Shown: positions 45,683 to 57,131 of the stretch, in pieces
Position numbering within the stretch: the stretch's first letter is position 1
How the letters are laid out: each line of letters opens with the position of its first letter
From: Gautieria morchelliformis
Taxonomy: Eukaryota; Basidiomycota; Agaricomycetes; Gomphales; Gomphaceae
Direction: 5' to 3'
NCBI GenBank assembly: GCA_015179125.1
Contig: WHVA01000004.1
Span: 434,001-498,000 of the forward strand
DNA: 64,000 bases
The notes under the pieces: generated by a model
Seen by the model: only the letters and a program-made list of their open reading frames with translations
The model's database searches: none
Told to the model about the DNA's origin: nothing
Made by a program: the position numbers and the translations under genes

Positions 45683-46858
45683 ATGGATCCGGACGATCGT
45701 CTTCGGAATATGGAGGAGGAATTGACGCGGAACCGGATGAAGACCGACGCGATTGAAACAGCCTTACAAGCGATTTTGGCTAAGTTAGATATTCCACAAG
45801 GTGGTGGAAATGAAATGTTGGATGATCCGGATTTCGGAAAAGCGGAACTAGCGGAGGAGAGAAAGTCCGCGAAGTTAGCAAAGGTCAAACCCGCAACTCC
45901 GGCGGACTTTGACGGAGATCGGGAGAAGGGACGCGCATTCTTCAACACATGCAGCATCTACTTCGCAATTGTCGGAGACCTCTTTCCGAACGACCAGGCT
46001 CGGATTCACTGGGCATTGTCCTTTTTCAAGTCGGACCGCGCATCCCGTTTTGCAAACAAGGTGATCCGACATGAAGCAAAGGGCAAGGGGAACTACTTCC
46101 GAGACTGGGACGCCTTCGAGAAAACATTTTCCGACCAGTTCTGCCCAAAAAATGAGCAGCTCGCAGCCCTTACGAAGCTTGAGGGGACCAGCTGGTACCA
46201 GGCCGAGGATCCGGTCGATGACTATATCGATCGCTTCCAGGAGCTCATCGACCTTGCGGAGTATGATGACGACAAGACGATCGTCATCAAATTCCGACGA
46301 GGACTCGATCCGACACTCCAGAACCAAGTTGCGCTGCTTGGGGATGGAGCTCCGGACTTTGATGACCCGGAAGGGTGGTACCAAGCTGCACAGAGGGTGT
46401 CCCGGAACAGGGAAGCAAATGAGGCCTTCGTGGAGACGAGCCGGAATATGACGCGCAGTTCCACTCGTCCTACTCCACCTGTGCCAAAATCCAGAAGTGC
46501 ATTCATTCCCATGCGGAAAGTATTTCCGACGCTTTCTCCGCCCACTCCTATTAGGAACCATAGCCCTCCTCCCTCGAAGAGTGGCCCTGCCCCGATGGAT
46601 GTTGACCGCATGCGCGGAAAAGGCCGCGGAACTATCACCTGCTTCCGATGTCAACAACCAGGCCACTATGCCCGCGAGTGCCCCCAAGCATTTGACATCC
46701 GGCTTATGACCACAGAGGAGAAACTCGAGCTCCTTCCAGAGTTCCTCGCACTTGCGGACATAAGCAGAGTGCCTACTGCGGAAGGAGTTTCCGAAAATGC
46801 GGAACATGGCTCATCGGAAGCGGAAGATGCGTCGGATTTTGTGACGCGCAGCGGGTGA
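45683..46858 (+). CDS. GyA gag
   Basis: 391 residues: an N-terminal coiled segment, a Ty3/gypsy capsid region (middle) and a single CCHC knuckle near the C-terminus ([14 protein letters not shown]). It would form the element's particle. Starts at [14 protein letters not shown]. Confidence 0.9.
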   Translation: MDPDDRLRNMEEELTRNRMKTDAIETALQAILAKLDIPQGGGNEMLDDPDFGKAELAEERKSAKLAKVKPATPADFDGDREKGRAFFNTCSIYFAIVGDLFPNDQARIHWALSFFKSDRASRFANKVIRHEAKGKGNYFRDWDAFEKTFSDQFCPKNEQLAALTKLEGTSWYQAEDPVDDYIDRFQELIDLAEYDDDKTIVIKFRRGLDPTLQNQVALLGDGAPDFDDPEGWYQAAQRVSRNREANEAFVETSRNMTRSSTRPTPPVPKSRSAFIPMRKVFPTLSPPTPIRNHSPPPSKSGPAPMDVDRMRGKGRGTITCFRCQQPGHYARECPQAFDIRLMTTEEKLELLPEFLALADISRVPTAEGVSENAEHGSSEAEDASDFVTRSG

Positions 46859-49800
46859 GATGTGTGCCCCTGCTGCCTGTACATAACCGGTTTGCCTGTC
46901 TTGAAGTAGAGAATGAAAAGCCCCGACTCCCCTCACTTCATACAGACCCACCGGATAAAGTCACACAAAAGCCAAATCCGACACCTCGTCTATCCCGCAT
47001 CCGCCCTTGGGAGAGACGCCTTCCGAAGCGCTATGTCGTTGCCGCCACCCCTGGCCCCAAGTCACTAGTCATTAAGGTAGAGATCCAGACGACAGATACG
47101 GCGGAAGTCAAATCCGGACCCGCCCTTGTCGATTGCGGGGCCACTGGTCAGTTTATGGACCGGGACTATGTGGAACGGAACCGACTGACGACGCGGAAGT
47201 TGCAACGTGCAATCCCGGTGTTCAATGTGGATGGAAGCCCCAATGAGGCAGGGTCCATCACGGAGATAGTGGACACAATTCTCCGCTACGATGGACACTC
47301 GGAACGCACTTCCTTCGCTGTCACCAGCCTGGGGAAGCAAGACATCATCCTTGGGTTTACCTGGCTTCAAGAGCACAACCCGGAGATCAATTGGCAGACT
47401 CGGAAGGTACTGATGAGTCGATGTCCAGCCAAGTGTCACATGTGCCGGTCGGAAGCGCGGAAGGAGCACCAGGAGCAGCGGAAGACCGAACGGCTCATAC
47501 AGACATGTCGTTCCGGCCCCCATCCACTGCTTGCAGAAGAAGACTCGGAAGCGGAATTTGAACCGGATCCCACTTCCAATTCCGATTCCGATTCCGATTC
47601 CGACGTCATCCGACTCGGCCTGGAAGACGCTCTGACGGAAGGGGAGCGCTTGCTGTACGTAAACCTTCCGCCGGAGGCGGAACACATCCGCGCCACCGGA
47701 AATATTTCGCAACGCCTTGCTGAAGCCTCTAAGAGGTATGATAGAGCGGAGGCGGAAATTCCGGAGTACCTGCGGGAGTTTGAGGACGTCTTCTCCAAAG
47801 AGTCGTTTGATGCCCTGCCTCCGCGGAAACTGTGGGACCATGCCATCGAGTTGGAGCCTGGGTCGAAGCCCACCAACTGCAAGGTCTACCCGCTGTCACC
47901 CAAGGAGCAGGTAGAGCTCGATGCATTCCTTGCGGAAAATCTCCGTACAGGGAGGATCCGCCCCTCCAAGTCACCCATGGCATCTCCGGTGTTCTTCATC
48001 AAGAAGAAGGACGGCTCGCTCAGACTTGTGCAGGATTACCGGGCCTTGAATGCGATCACGATCAAGAACCGGTACCCCATTCCGCTCATTTCCGAATTGA
48101 TCACACAACTCCGCGGGGCGAAGTACTTCACCAAGCTGGATGTCCGCTGGGGCTTCAATAATGTCCGGATCCGGGAGGGAGATGAGTGGAAGGCCGCATT
48201 CCGCACCAACCGAGGACTCTTTGAGCCACAGGTCATGTTCTTTGGCCTCACCAACAGTCCTGCCACGTTCCAGACAATGATGAATGACATTTTCCGTGAC
48301 ATGATAGCAGAAGGGGTTGTCTGCGTCTACCTCGATGACATCCTCATCTTCACAAAAACAATGTCCGAACATCGGGAAGTCGTGCGGAGAGTGCTGGAAC
48401 GACTCCGGGAGTACAACCTGTGTCTCAAGCCAGAAAAGTGCGAATTTGAGCGGACGCGGATAGAGTATCTTGGGGTGATCGTGTCGGAAGGAAAGGTGGA
48501 AATGGACCCCGTCAAGGTTTCCGGTGTGTCGGATTGGCCGGTGCCGCGGAACAAGAAGGAAGTCCAGTCCTTCATTGGGTTTGTCAATTTCTACCGGCGG
48601 TTCATCAAGGACTTCTCCTGCCACGCCCGTGCCCTCTTCGACCTCACCAAGAAGGAGGTTGAATGGCGGTGGGGAGAGCCGGAACGGGCCTCCTTTGACA
48701 AACTCAAAGAGCTGATCACTTCCACCCCGGTCCTGATCTTTCCCGACGACTCTCGCCCTTACCGAGTGGAGGCGGATTCTTCCGACGCAGCTACCGGAGC
48801 GGTCTTGTCGCAACAGTCATCGGAAGAAGGTGGGGGGTGGCATCCGATTGCCTTCTTCTCTAAGAGTCTCAGTCCGGTCGAGCGGAACTACGAGATCCAT
48901 GACAAGGAGATGCTGGCAATCATCCGAGCGCTGGAAGAGTGGCGACACTTCCTCGAGGGTGCTCTATGCCCTTTTGAGATCTGGACAGACCACAAGAACC
49001 TCGAGTATTTCCGCACGTCTAAGAAGCTGAACCGACGACAAGCACGGTGGTCCCTACACCTGTCCCGGTTTGACTTCATGCTCCACCACCGCCCCGGCCG
49101 CACCATGGGCAAGCCCGATGCCCTATCCCGCCGCGCGGATCACGGAAGCGGAAGTGGAGACAACGCGGATATGACACTGCTCCGCCCAAGTCTCTTTGCA
49201 ATCCGTGCCCTAGAAGGAGTAACTGCAGTTGGGGCGGAAGCGGAAATGCTCCGGGATATCCGGAGGCAGTACCGGAATGGAGAGAAGGAGGAGTCGGTGG
49301 TGAAGGCAGTGGAGGAACTCCGGAAAGGGCACTCACGGTCTGTACGGGCAGCGGAATGGTCGGAACGTGATGGACTGCTCCACTTCAGAGGCAAGGTCTA
49401 TGTTCCGGGTGGGGCGGACCTCCGCCGTCGCATCGTGTCCCAGCACCATGACACACGGGTCGCTGGGCATGCTGGCAGGTGGAAGACGCTGGAGTTAGTG
49501 GCTCGGAATTACTGGTGGCCTCAGATGTCCCGCTACATCGGACAGTACGTGAAGACGTGTGACCTTTGTCTCCGAACCAAAGCGCAACGACGTCCGCCCG
49601 TCGGAGAACTTGTTCCGCTCCCGATTCCCGAATCCCGCTGGGACACCATCAGTGTCGACTTCATCGTTGAACTCCCAGAGTCTCATGGCTACGACGCGAT
49701 CATGAACGTCGTGGATTCGGTGAGCAAGGTGTCCCACTTCATTCCGACGCACACGACGATCACAGCCCTCGGAGCGGCCCGCCTGCTCCTTGCACATGTC

Positions 49801-50775
49801 TGGAAGTTGCATGGGCTCCCGAAGCAAGTCGTTTCCGACCGAGGTCCGCAGTTTGTCGCGGAACTGACTCGGGAGCTCTACCGCCTGCTCGGCATAAGGC
49901 TGGCTACCACCACAGCGTACCATCCGCAGGGTGACGGACAGACGGAACGGGTCAATCAGGAGTTGGAGCAATATCTCCGCCTCTTTGTCAACGAGAGGCA
50001 GGATGACTGGGATGAGTTACTTCCGCTGGCGGAATTCCAATACAACAACCATGTCCATTCCGCCACGCAACAGACTCCCTTCATGCTTGACTCCGGACGA
50101 CACCCGCGGATGGGCTTCGAACCACGCCAGGCTGACTCCCGACTCGAGACAGTCAATGAGTTCCGAGACCGCATGGACTCCACCCTTTCGGAAGCCAAGT
50201 CGGCCCTTGCGAAGGCCAAGGATGACATGGCAAGGTACTACAACCGACGCCGAGTTCCTGCCCCAGAGTACCAAGTTGGAGACAAGGTGTACCTAGATGC
50301 AAGTGACATCCGCACCACACGCCCTTCGCAGAAGCTTGCCCACCGCTACCTTGGGCCCTTCACAGTGACGCGGAGGGTTGGACGGAATGCATACCGCCTC
50401 CGACTTCCGATGTCCATGTCCCACCTCCACCCCGTCTTCAACGTGGTGAAGTTACTCCCTATGCTTGAGGACCCGATTCCACGTCGGAAGGCTCATCCGC
50501 CACCTCCACCAGAAATTGTAGATGGGGAAGAGCACTACGTGGTGGAACGGATCCTGGACAGCCGGTTTGTGCGAGGACGACTCCAATTCCTCGTGAAATG
50601 GGAAGGGTATGGGTACGAGGAGAATTCGTGGGTCCCAGAGCAAGATGTTTCCGCTCCTGACAAACTCCGGGAGTTCTATAGGACACATCCAGGTGCCCCT
50701 CGCCGAATCCGCTCGCTGGCATTTCAATCCCTTGTGTCCCGTGCTTCGAGGACGCAGCACGCTAGAGGGGGGGTG
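46855..50775 (+). CDS. GyA pol polyprotein
   Basis: One frame encoding, in order, aspartic protease (about 47130), reverse transcriptase (about 47890-48500), RNase H (about 48720-49140), integrase with a zinc-binding N-terminal region (about 49440-49600) and core (to about 50000), and a chromodomain (about 50520-50700). The open frame runs on into the 3' LTR, but that part is LTR sequence, not a further domain. Chromodomain gypsy elements (chromoviruses) target repressed chromatin. Confidence 0.93.
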
Positions 50776-50776
50776 A

Positions 50777-51237
50777 TGTCAGGGGACACCCTGTTTTCCA
50801 TTTCCAGTTCCGACTCCATTTCCGACTCCGCTTCCGGTTCCGATTCCATCTCCGCATCCGCTCCCGGGAACGATTCCGCTTCTGGGAGAACTTCCACCAG
50901 TTCCATTCGCCTTGCCAGTTCCACTCCAATTTCCGACTTCCGCCCGGAACAGTGTCGGAAATCAAGCGACTCGCATAATAGGTGGCATCAAGGGTCGATC
51001 AAGGGTCAGGGGGATGCAGGGTTGATGGCGGGTGCCAAGTGTTGTCCCTGGCTGCGCAGCGTAGTATAATACGGGCTCGCTGACATTGGGGGTCCTTAGA
51101 CTTTTCTCTTTGGATTTCCCCTTGTCAGGTGAGAATCCCCTCTCTTGTATGCTCTGTTCATTTATACATACTTTGGATTTCCCCTTGTCAGTTGTGTGGT
51201 AGTGTGATCTCCACAACTAGCCAGGGTTGCCCTTACA
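50777..51237 (+). repeat. GyA 3' LTR
   Basis: 461 bp, essentially identical to the 5' LTR. Confidence 0.95.
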
Positions 51238-51242
51238 GTCTT

Positions 51243-51934
51243 GCCATTCGCACTCCAATACCGAGAGAGTTGATCAGTTGATTTTCCTGGTTAATATCTT
51301 TCACAAGTCAATTCCTGTTACTTGTAAAAGCTGCTTTAGATTCTATTCTTTGCCTCTCGTTTTATTGCTGTGCGCTGGTAGATTATCAGGGCAGTCCATT
51401 TATAAACTCGCCTGCTAAGTACATTCCTTCATATTTTGGAATACGCTTGGACCCCGATAGTGTCCTTGAACCTACAGTCTTTTAGTTTATTGTTCAGTGC
51501 TGCTAAGAAATGCATTGCCTTCCATCCGTATTAACTTGGACTAGTTTTTATGCGGATTGCAACCAAGGTACAAATATTAAATTATTTCTGGAGTTGTGCT
51601 GCAGCATTGTTTAATATTCTTTGAGTCTCGTAAACGACACGTTCTGATAGATTGAAGTGTTAGCAATAACACCAAAGTCTTGAAGGATTCCAAACAGATA
51701 CAGGTCAACCTTTGCAGGCGGCATGTATTTCGGACTCCGCCTTGTGTACCCGAAATAGCTGTAAAGTTTTTTGCACTTTTTTTTATGATTTATCACACTT
51801 TTTTGGGATTGAGAAAGCTTTAAAAAAACTGAAATTTTATTGAAGTTTTTTTAGATAAAAAAAACACCAAAAAAATGTGCAAAATCTTTACAGTTTTTTG
51901 AACAGTTTTTCAGATCAAAAAACCTAACTATGCC
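51243..51934. other. AT-rich spacer with a foldback
   Basis: No gene. 51763-51897 is an inverted repeat: tgtaaagttttttgcac at the left is mirrored by gtgcaaaatctttaca at the right, around an A/T-rich centre. It may be a small MITE. Confidence 0.5.
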
Positions 51935-52182
51935 TCCAGTGTGGATAGATATGACGTCCCAAGCAATTGAACCTTAGTCAAGATAATCCAGGCACTGCAC
52001 CAGCACACAGGCACCTGGGCATCGGTCAGAAGGAATAATAGTTATGGGATTCACAACACTGTATGAGGCCAACAGATACTATGAAAATTATAGCAGACAG
52101 TCCCATCTATGGACTTATCACATAGCTACATCAGGAGAGAGGTACAGAGGTGTGAATCCCTCGCTGAGTGCCTGCATGCATG
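51935..52182. repeat. Dispersed repeat R, copy 2, second part (inverted)
   Basis: In the same orientation as R copy 1 and aligns with about 21765-22000 (ggtacagaggtg, gatatgacgt, ggcactgca). It ends at GyD's other LTR. Together with 29799-30337 it makes one R copy that GyD entered. Confidence 0.65.
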
Positions 52183-53578
52183 TGTCAAGATTGGTTTTCA
52201 GGTGTTAATATTGTGTATTAGTGAACACAGCGAATGCCCGAATAACTTGTGTGAATAAGTATGCCGTTCGGCCAATAGGTGAACCAATGAATGTTCACAA
52301 GGTAAGAGGGTGCCTGAATGGGGCTCCCCCTATCTACAGTTGTAGCGAAATAGCCCGTGGCTCTTGACGATGTAACGTGCAAGGTCTCACGGAAGGGCTG
52401 TCTAAGTCTCGACAATCCCTTCGCTGGCGAAGTGCTCCTTCGGAGCCCTTCGCCAAACAGAAAATGGTTCGAAGGCTAAGGTAACGAAGATGAAGTATGA
52501 GAACTCACCAGTGATGCCTAAGTCCTCTGCTAGTCGAAGATGGAAATCTCCAAGAGAAGCTTAAGACAATGACCACAGCGAGGTCAAAGCTGCACAAGAT
52601 GAATGACGTATGATAATTGAACTGGGGAATATACATGCAAATGTAAACTACTTATATCGAATGCTCGTAAGGTATCAGCGAATAGGAAAGAGGCCATTGT
52701 GAGTCAGGGTTGGATAGGGGTGCGCAGTCATGATACAACATAGATGAAATAAACATACAATAGAATGAGAGAAGAGGGGAACATGAAACGACGGAGTGTG
52801 AAGGTGGCGAAGACACCTATGTACGAAATCATGTCTTGGGGCCCGCATATACCCTGCCCTGCACGGGTTCTTCATCTACTGGGTTGATCCCACACGACCC
52901 ATGGGTAGGACGTCCCGCGAACGCACCCTGCTCATATGAACACCAAAGGGGTTGGATCGAGAAGCTGATGGAGTTACTGACAAGCCATTCTGCCAGATCA
53001 GGATGTCGATCGTGGTTTGATGGTGTGCCTGTTGGCGAATGATGCGAGCAGCGAATGGTCATTCGGCGAAATGTGAGGAAGGGCCAGCGGAGATGACATA
53101 GAGCAGAGTGGTCGAGGTGGAGGGCGAAGACGAGCGAACACGGAGGAGGAGTAGCGAAAGGGGAAATGGGGATAACAAGGTGCAGGAAATACACAGGTCA
53201 TGACAATCCAATTACCAGAACGCCATCGGAAGAGGGTTGCGCAGAGGAGGTGGTAGACCCAGCCATGACTGCCGAGTTAGTCCAAAGACGTTGATCATGC
53301 GTTTGACGGCGTGGCTATGGTAATGGCGTGAACAGCGAGAATTGGTTGCCGAACATGGCAATGGCGATCGGAACGAACACGAAGGTGGAGTGAGAAAATA
53401 GGGAAAACTGAGCATCTGAGTATGGGAAATAAACGCGTCATGACAGTACCCCCTCCTAGCTTGGGAGTCCAACGACGTAGTGCTCTGGATGGGGGACGAG
53501 TCTGAGGACCTAATAGTGCCCCCGATACGATCTCTCGCCGGCTTGGTTCGTGCATGGCTCAGCCCTGGGCTTTAAAAG

Positions 53579-55025
53579 GTGTTGCGACGTGAGGCGACGG
53601 GTTCATTCCACTATTCGATTCCTTATGGCCCTAACGAGTCCTCCTCTCTCTCTGTGCTCATCGAGCGAACACGGGTCAAGCTGAAGGTTCGTCCTGACCT
53701 TCGGGGAGCCTTGCGCGAAGAGGTGGAGCAGTGGGCTGCCGAGGCTGAAGAACTCCAGGTAAGAGAGCTCCCTCATCAAGAATTTCGCTGACCACCCCAT
53801 CACAGGCCGAGCTGCATACCACATTGCGTGTCGAAGTGATCGTGGACCACGACTTCGAACGTCCATCGGAAGTGGACGACCTGGTGAGGGAGGTGAAGGA
53901 AGCGAAAGAGTGGCTCGGGAGCGTGGGTTTCTTAGTAGCCCAGAATTCCTTGATGCCGGGATGAACGCGGTGTCAGAACGATAGTGTCGCGAGGTCCGTC
54001 GAAGGAACCCAAGGTAGTGGGGGGTGCTACGAAGGAGCCCGGAGTCGAGGGGGACAGTATGCAGGAGTCTGAAAGTAGTGACACTTGTTTGTTCGCTGGC
54101 CTCCTGACTTGAAGTTCTCTCGAAGATCACGCTCGCGCAGCTGAGCCTATCGCTGGATCACCTGGACAATCGGCCACAGTCCAGCCTGTGCGGATGAAAC
54201 GGCGACCCATGTTCCTGTCATCCGAAGACGAAGGCGAAAATACCCGAACACCGAAGAAGGCTCGGAAGGAACGCACACGGAGTCCTTTGCCAGAGATCAT
54301 CGCAGTCGAGCGACTCCTGCCCATCGTCGCAAGGGTCGGGTGAATGCGCTGGTTACTGAATCGGACAAGGTTCCACAATCGGTAGCGAAGCATGGTTACC
54401 CCGAGCATGCATATTTGCTCGGCTGGCTGATTTATAACGGGGTAAGCAGCATAGCTTTTTGTTGGAGTAATTCGCCCACTGACTGTGTGCTTCTCCGTAG
54501 CACAAGGTACTGAAGAGGCCTGCGAAGTGTGGGCAATGCCTTCGCTATGGTCACACCTGCAGTGGTGAGGTGGGGAAGATGTGTGGGCGATGCATTCGTG
54601 ATCGCCAGGGCTGTGTCGCGGCAGAGGGTAAGTCTCCTCCTTTTCCATTCCTCCTACACCGTCCGAACTCATGTGGAGTCCTTGTCCCTCCTCTAGAGTA
54701 CGTGGTGAAGGACGAAAAGGATGGTCGAGAGCTGGAGGTGAAGGAGCGAGGGTCGAAGGGGAAGAGCAAGGGGAAGGCGAAGGAAAAGGTCGACGACAGG
54801 TCCGTCCTCGATTTCGTCGAAGGGCGTCCTTGGTAAGCTGTTGTGCCCCTCTTCCGAGCATATTTGGCTGATTCCCAGATACCTCCGAAGGCACCCGAAC
54901 GTCTACACTGGCCAGCGAGGAGAGAATGGAGGAGTGGTGGAGAGGTCGGAGGAGCTGATGAGGAGTGTGTCCGGAAGTTGAACGATTTAAGCGGAGAGGT
55001 GTTAGAACTAGAGGGGTCCAGGTGA
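53579..55025 (+). other. Antisense spliced ORF with a Zn2Cys6-like cluster inside GyD
   Basis: On the strand opposite to GyD, exon-like frames are joined by consensus introns: 53759-53805 (GTAAGA...CACAG), one before 54500 (GTAAGC...CGTAG) and one ending CTCTAG near 54696. The first exons encode an acidic coiled segment (ALREEVEQWAAEAEEL, VREVKEAKEWLGSVG). A later one holds CGQCLRYGHTC and CGRCIRDRQGC, spacing C-x2-C-x6-C-x7-C-x2-C-x6-C, which fits the fungal binuclear zinc cluster. A basic Lys/Gly-rich tail follows. A secure ATG was not found and decay is possible. A role in DNA or RNA binding is only inferred. Confidence 0.5.
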
Positions 55026-55381
55026 TGATCAGGAAGCTAACGAAATAGAGTAGAGTCTGTGGTAATTTTTGTGTGAACATAGAAGCATTGTTTCTCTTGA
55101 AGAGCTAGATGGTGTCCCAAGCCTTAGGTCTCTTCGGGGGCTTCACGTGAAAGTAGGCGAAAGTGGCTATAAGCAAATTCAACTGGAGGCGGTGTTCGCG
55201 AAAGTTTGTGCGAAGTGATCACCAAGTTTTCCGAATGTAGGGGTTGTGAGTTTGTATAATGCCTAAGCACTCATCCCCCCTTTATGGTACACGTCGCCCC
55301 GACGGGTAAAATGCGTTGGGATGGTTCGGGATGCTGTTGGGAGACAGAATGGTTCGCTATCCATGTCGGACGTTGAAGAGT

Positions 55382-55878
55382 AATAGAATGGTCCAATCGC
55401 TGTGTTTGGGGCATGGCCCAAGGATAGTGGGGACGAATAGCGAGCGGCGATATGGAGGACTCGGTAGAGTGGATGCTCAATATGCTTTTGCTAAGGTAGC
55501 GAATAGCTTGCCGTCATGTCGAATGTCTGTACGAAAAACAGGAAGATTCGGGATAGGAAAGGGCAAAGAAGGAAACGACACCTGGTGGAAGGCCAAGGTG
55601 TAATAGAGTGGTCCAATCGCCGTGTTCAGGGTGTAACCCAAGGATAGCGGGGACAAGTATAAAGCAGCGCTATGGAGGACTCGGTAGAGTGATACTCGAT
55701 AGGCTTTTGCTGAGGTAGGGAATAGTTTGCCGTCCATGTCGAACGTCTGTGCGAAAACAGGAAGATTCGGGATAGGAAAGGGTGAAGAAAGAAACGACAC
55801 CTGGTGGAAGGGCCAAGGTGTAATAGAGTGGTCCAATCGCCGTGTTCGGGGCGTAACCCAAGGATAGCGGGGACGAGT
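55382..55878. repeat. 220-bp tandem repeat in GyD
   Basis: Units start at 55382, 55602 and 55822 (each begins aatagaatggtccaatcgc or close), so the period is 220 bp with about 2.25 copies. Confidence 0.85.
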
Positions 55879-56234
55879 TCTCGGAATGTGTGTTGAAGGT
55901 AACTAAAGAGTGTTATGTGGTAGAAATATCTATCGAAGTGGAGTTTACTGAATGAGATGAAGATCTACGTGTTCGGCGAACGAGACGAGTAGTGGCTAGT
56001 GTGCTAACAAGGAGAAGGAGAAGGAGACATCGTTCGAGAATTGGGGCGGTGAATTTTGAGAACTAGGATGAGAGGGGAAGGAATCGGAGACTGAGAAGGT
56101 GTACATGGATGGGGAGAGATAAAGGGGACAGGATATTTGAAGTGAACAGATACAGGGATTCGTACAGAGTGGGTAAGGTCGTTGTTCGAAGGAGTAAAAC
56201 GATCCATTCTTAACACTACAGAGGGATCGCGAGC

Positions 56235-57129
56235 TTAGTCTTCCACGGGAAAGCTTTCGCTATCTTCAGAAACCTCTTCGAGAATCGCAACCTGAGGGTT
56301 GCCTTCGAGAGTGAAGATAGCTCTGCCAGTGGTTGAGGCAGACTCTTGAAAGCGGCACCCCTTTGCGTGATGTGTGGGGGTTTTGCCGCAATAAGGGCAA
56401 AGGCCTTTGGTTTTTCGTCGCTCTTTCTCGGCTTCAGTCAGACATCCAGTAGCATCGAGGATGCCAGAAAGATCTTTCTGTTCGTCGGGCTTGGCTGCGG
56501 CAGAGGGTCTGGGTCGAGCATTAGCATGTGGCGTAGAAGATGGTTTGGAAGAGGAAGGGGGACGAATAGAGGTTGTAATCTGCTTTTTGCCTTGGTGCTC
56601 CCAGTAGCAATTGTCAATGCGAAGAGCCTGACGTTTGAGATTGTCGAGGCTTTCGGGACGTTCGTAGGAGAGCATGTGGTCTTTGATGAGCTCGGCGAGG
56701 CTGTTGTAGAAAGCGTCGTAAAGGGCAGCATCATTCCACTCGACATAAGAGGACAACTCAGCGAATGTGGTCATGTGGCGATTGACACGATGGGTGTCGA
56801 GCATCTTGAGCCTGCGAATAGCTCGCTCGGATACCTGGATGATGTCGGCCTGACCGAAAAGACGATTAAGTTCATCGACAAAGATAAGCCAGCTCTGAAT
56901 GGGAGGTTCTGGGAACTGAATTAGAAAAGGTTGCCACCAAATCAAGGCAATGTCGCTGAGGTAGGATGCTGCGTAGGAGACCCGCTGTCGCTCCTGCTGA
57001 AACTTTCGGGGCTTGTTGTCGAAGACCATAATACAACTAGCGATGAATGTTTGGAGAAGGCGGGGTTCTTTCCCTGTGAATTTGTCAGGTTTCACAGCAT
57101 CGGAGTCACCATCAGGGGCGGCCTGAGGG
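56235..57129 (-). CDS. GyD gag, core and C-terminal part
   Basis: About 298 residues of gypsy gag: capsid-type motifs (KFTGKEPRLLQTFIASC, SYLSDIALIWWQPFL) and a CCHC-like knuckle CPYCGKTPTHHAKGC near the end. The N-terminal side is cut at the Tc1-like insertion. Confidence 0.8.
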
Positions 57130-57131
57130 TA

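Larger units (their letters stand above)
45034..51237 (+). mobile_element. Ty3/gypsy chromodomain element GyA, looks whole and very young
   Basis: LTRs at 45034-45495 and 50777-51237 start TGTCAGGGGACACC and end CCCTTACA; they differ by about one base by eye. The 5-bp duplication GTCTT lies at 45029-45033 and 51238-51242. A purine tract (agagggggg) precedes the 3' LTR. Gag (45683-46858) is followed by one long pol frame that overlaps its end in another frame, as in elements using frameshift expression. No break was noticed. Related old copies are at 4355, 8324 and 12393, and a solo LTR is at 28325. Confidence 0.96.
52183..57131 (-). mobile_element. GyD gypsy element, right part (inverted)
   Basis: On the minus strand: gag from 57129 to 56235, about 2.8 kb without any pol domain, a purine tract (aggaggggg, near 53450), then an LTR (53445-52183, 1263 bp) followed by CATGC. 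The LTR is clearly the partner of 30338-31581, with small length differences and modest divergence. Absence of reverse transcriptase or integrase suggests a gag-only, non-autonomous element. The element is broken by the Tc1-like insertion at 57130. Confidence 0.85.

Noticed and set aside
45875-46807. 310-codon minus-strand ORF
   Set aside because: Antisense shadow of GyA gag.
50776-51069. Serine-rich C-terminal extension of GyA pol
   Set aside because: It is simply open frame through LTR sequence, also seen in the solo LTR at 28325.
51243-51420. Possible Ty1/copia LTR around GyA (tataaaag at 44800, ctggtagattatcag at 51380)
   Set aside because: No matching pair of ends or pol sequence could be shown.
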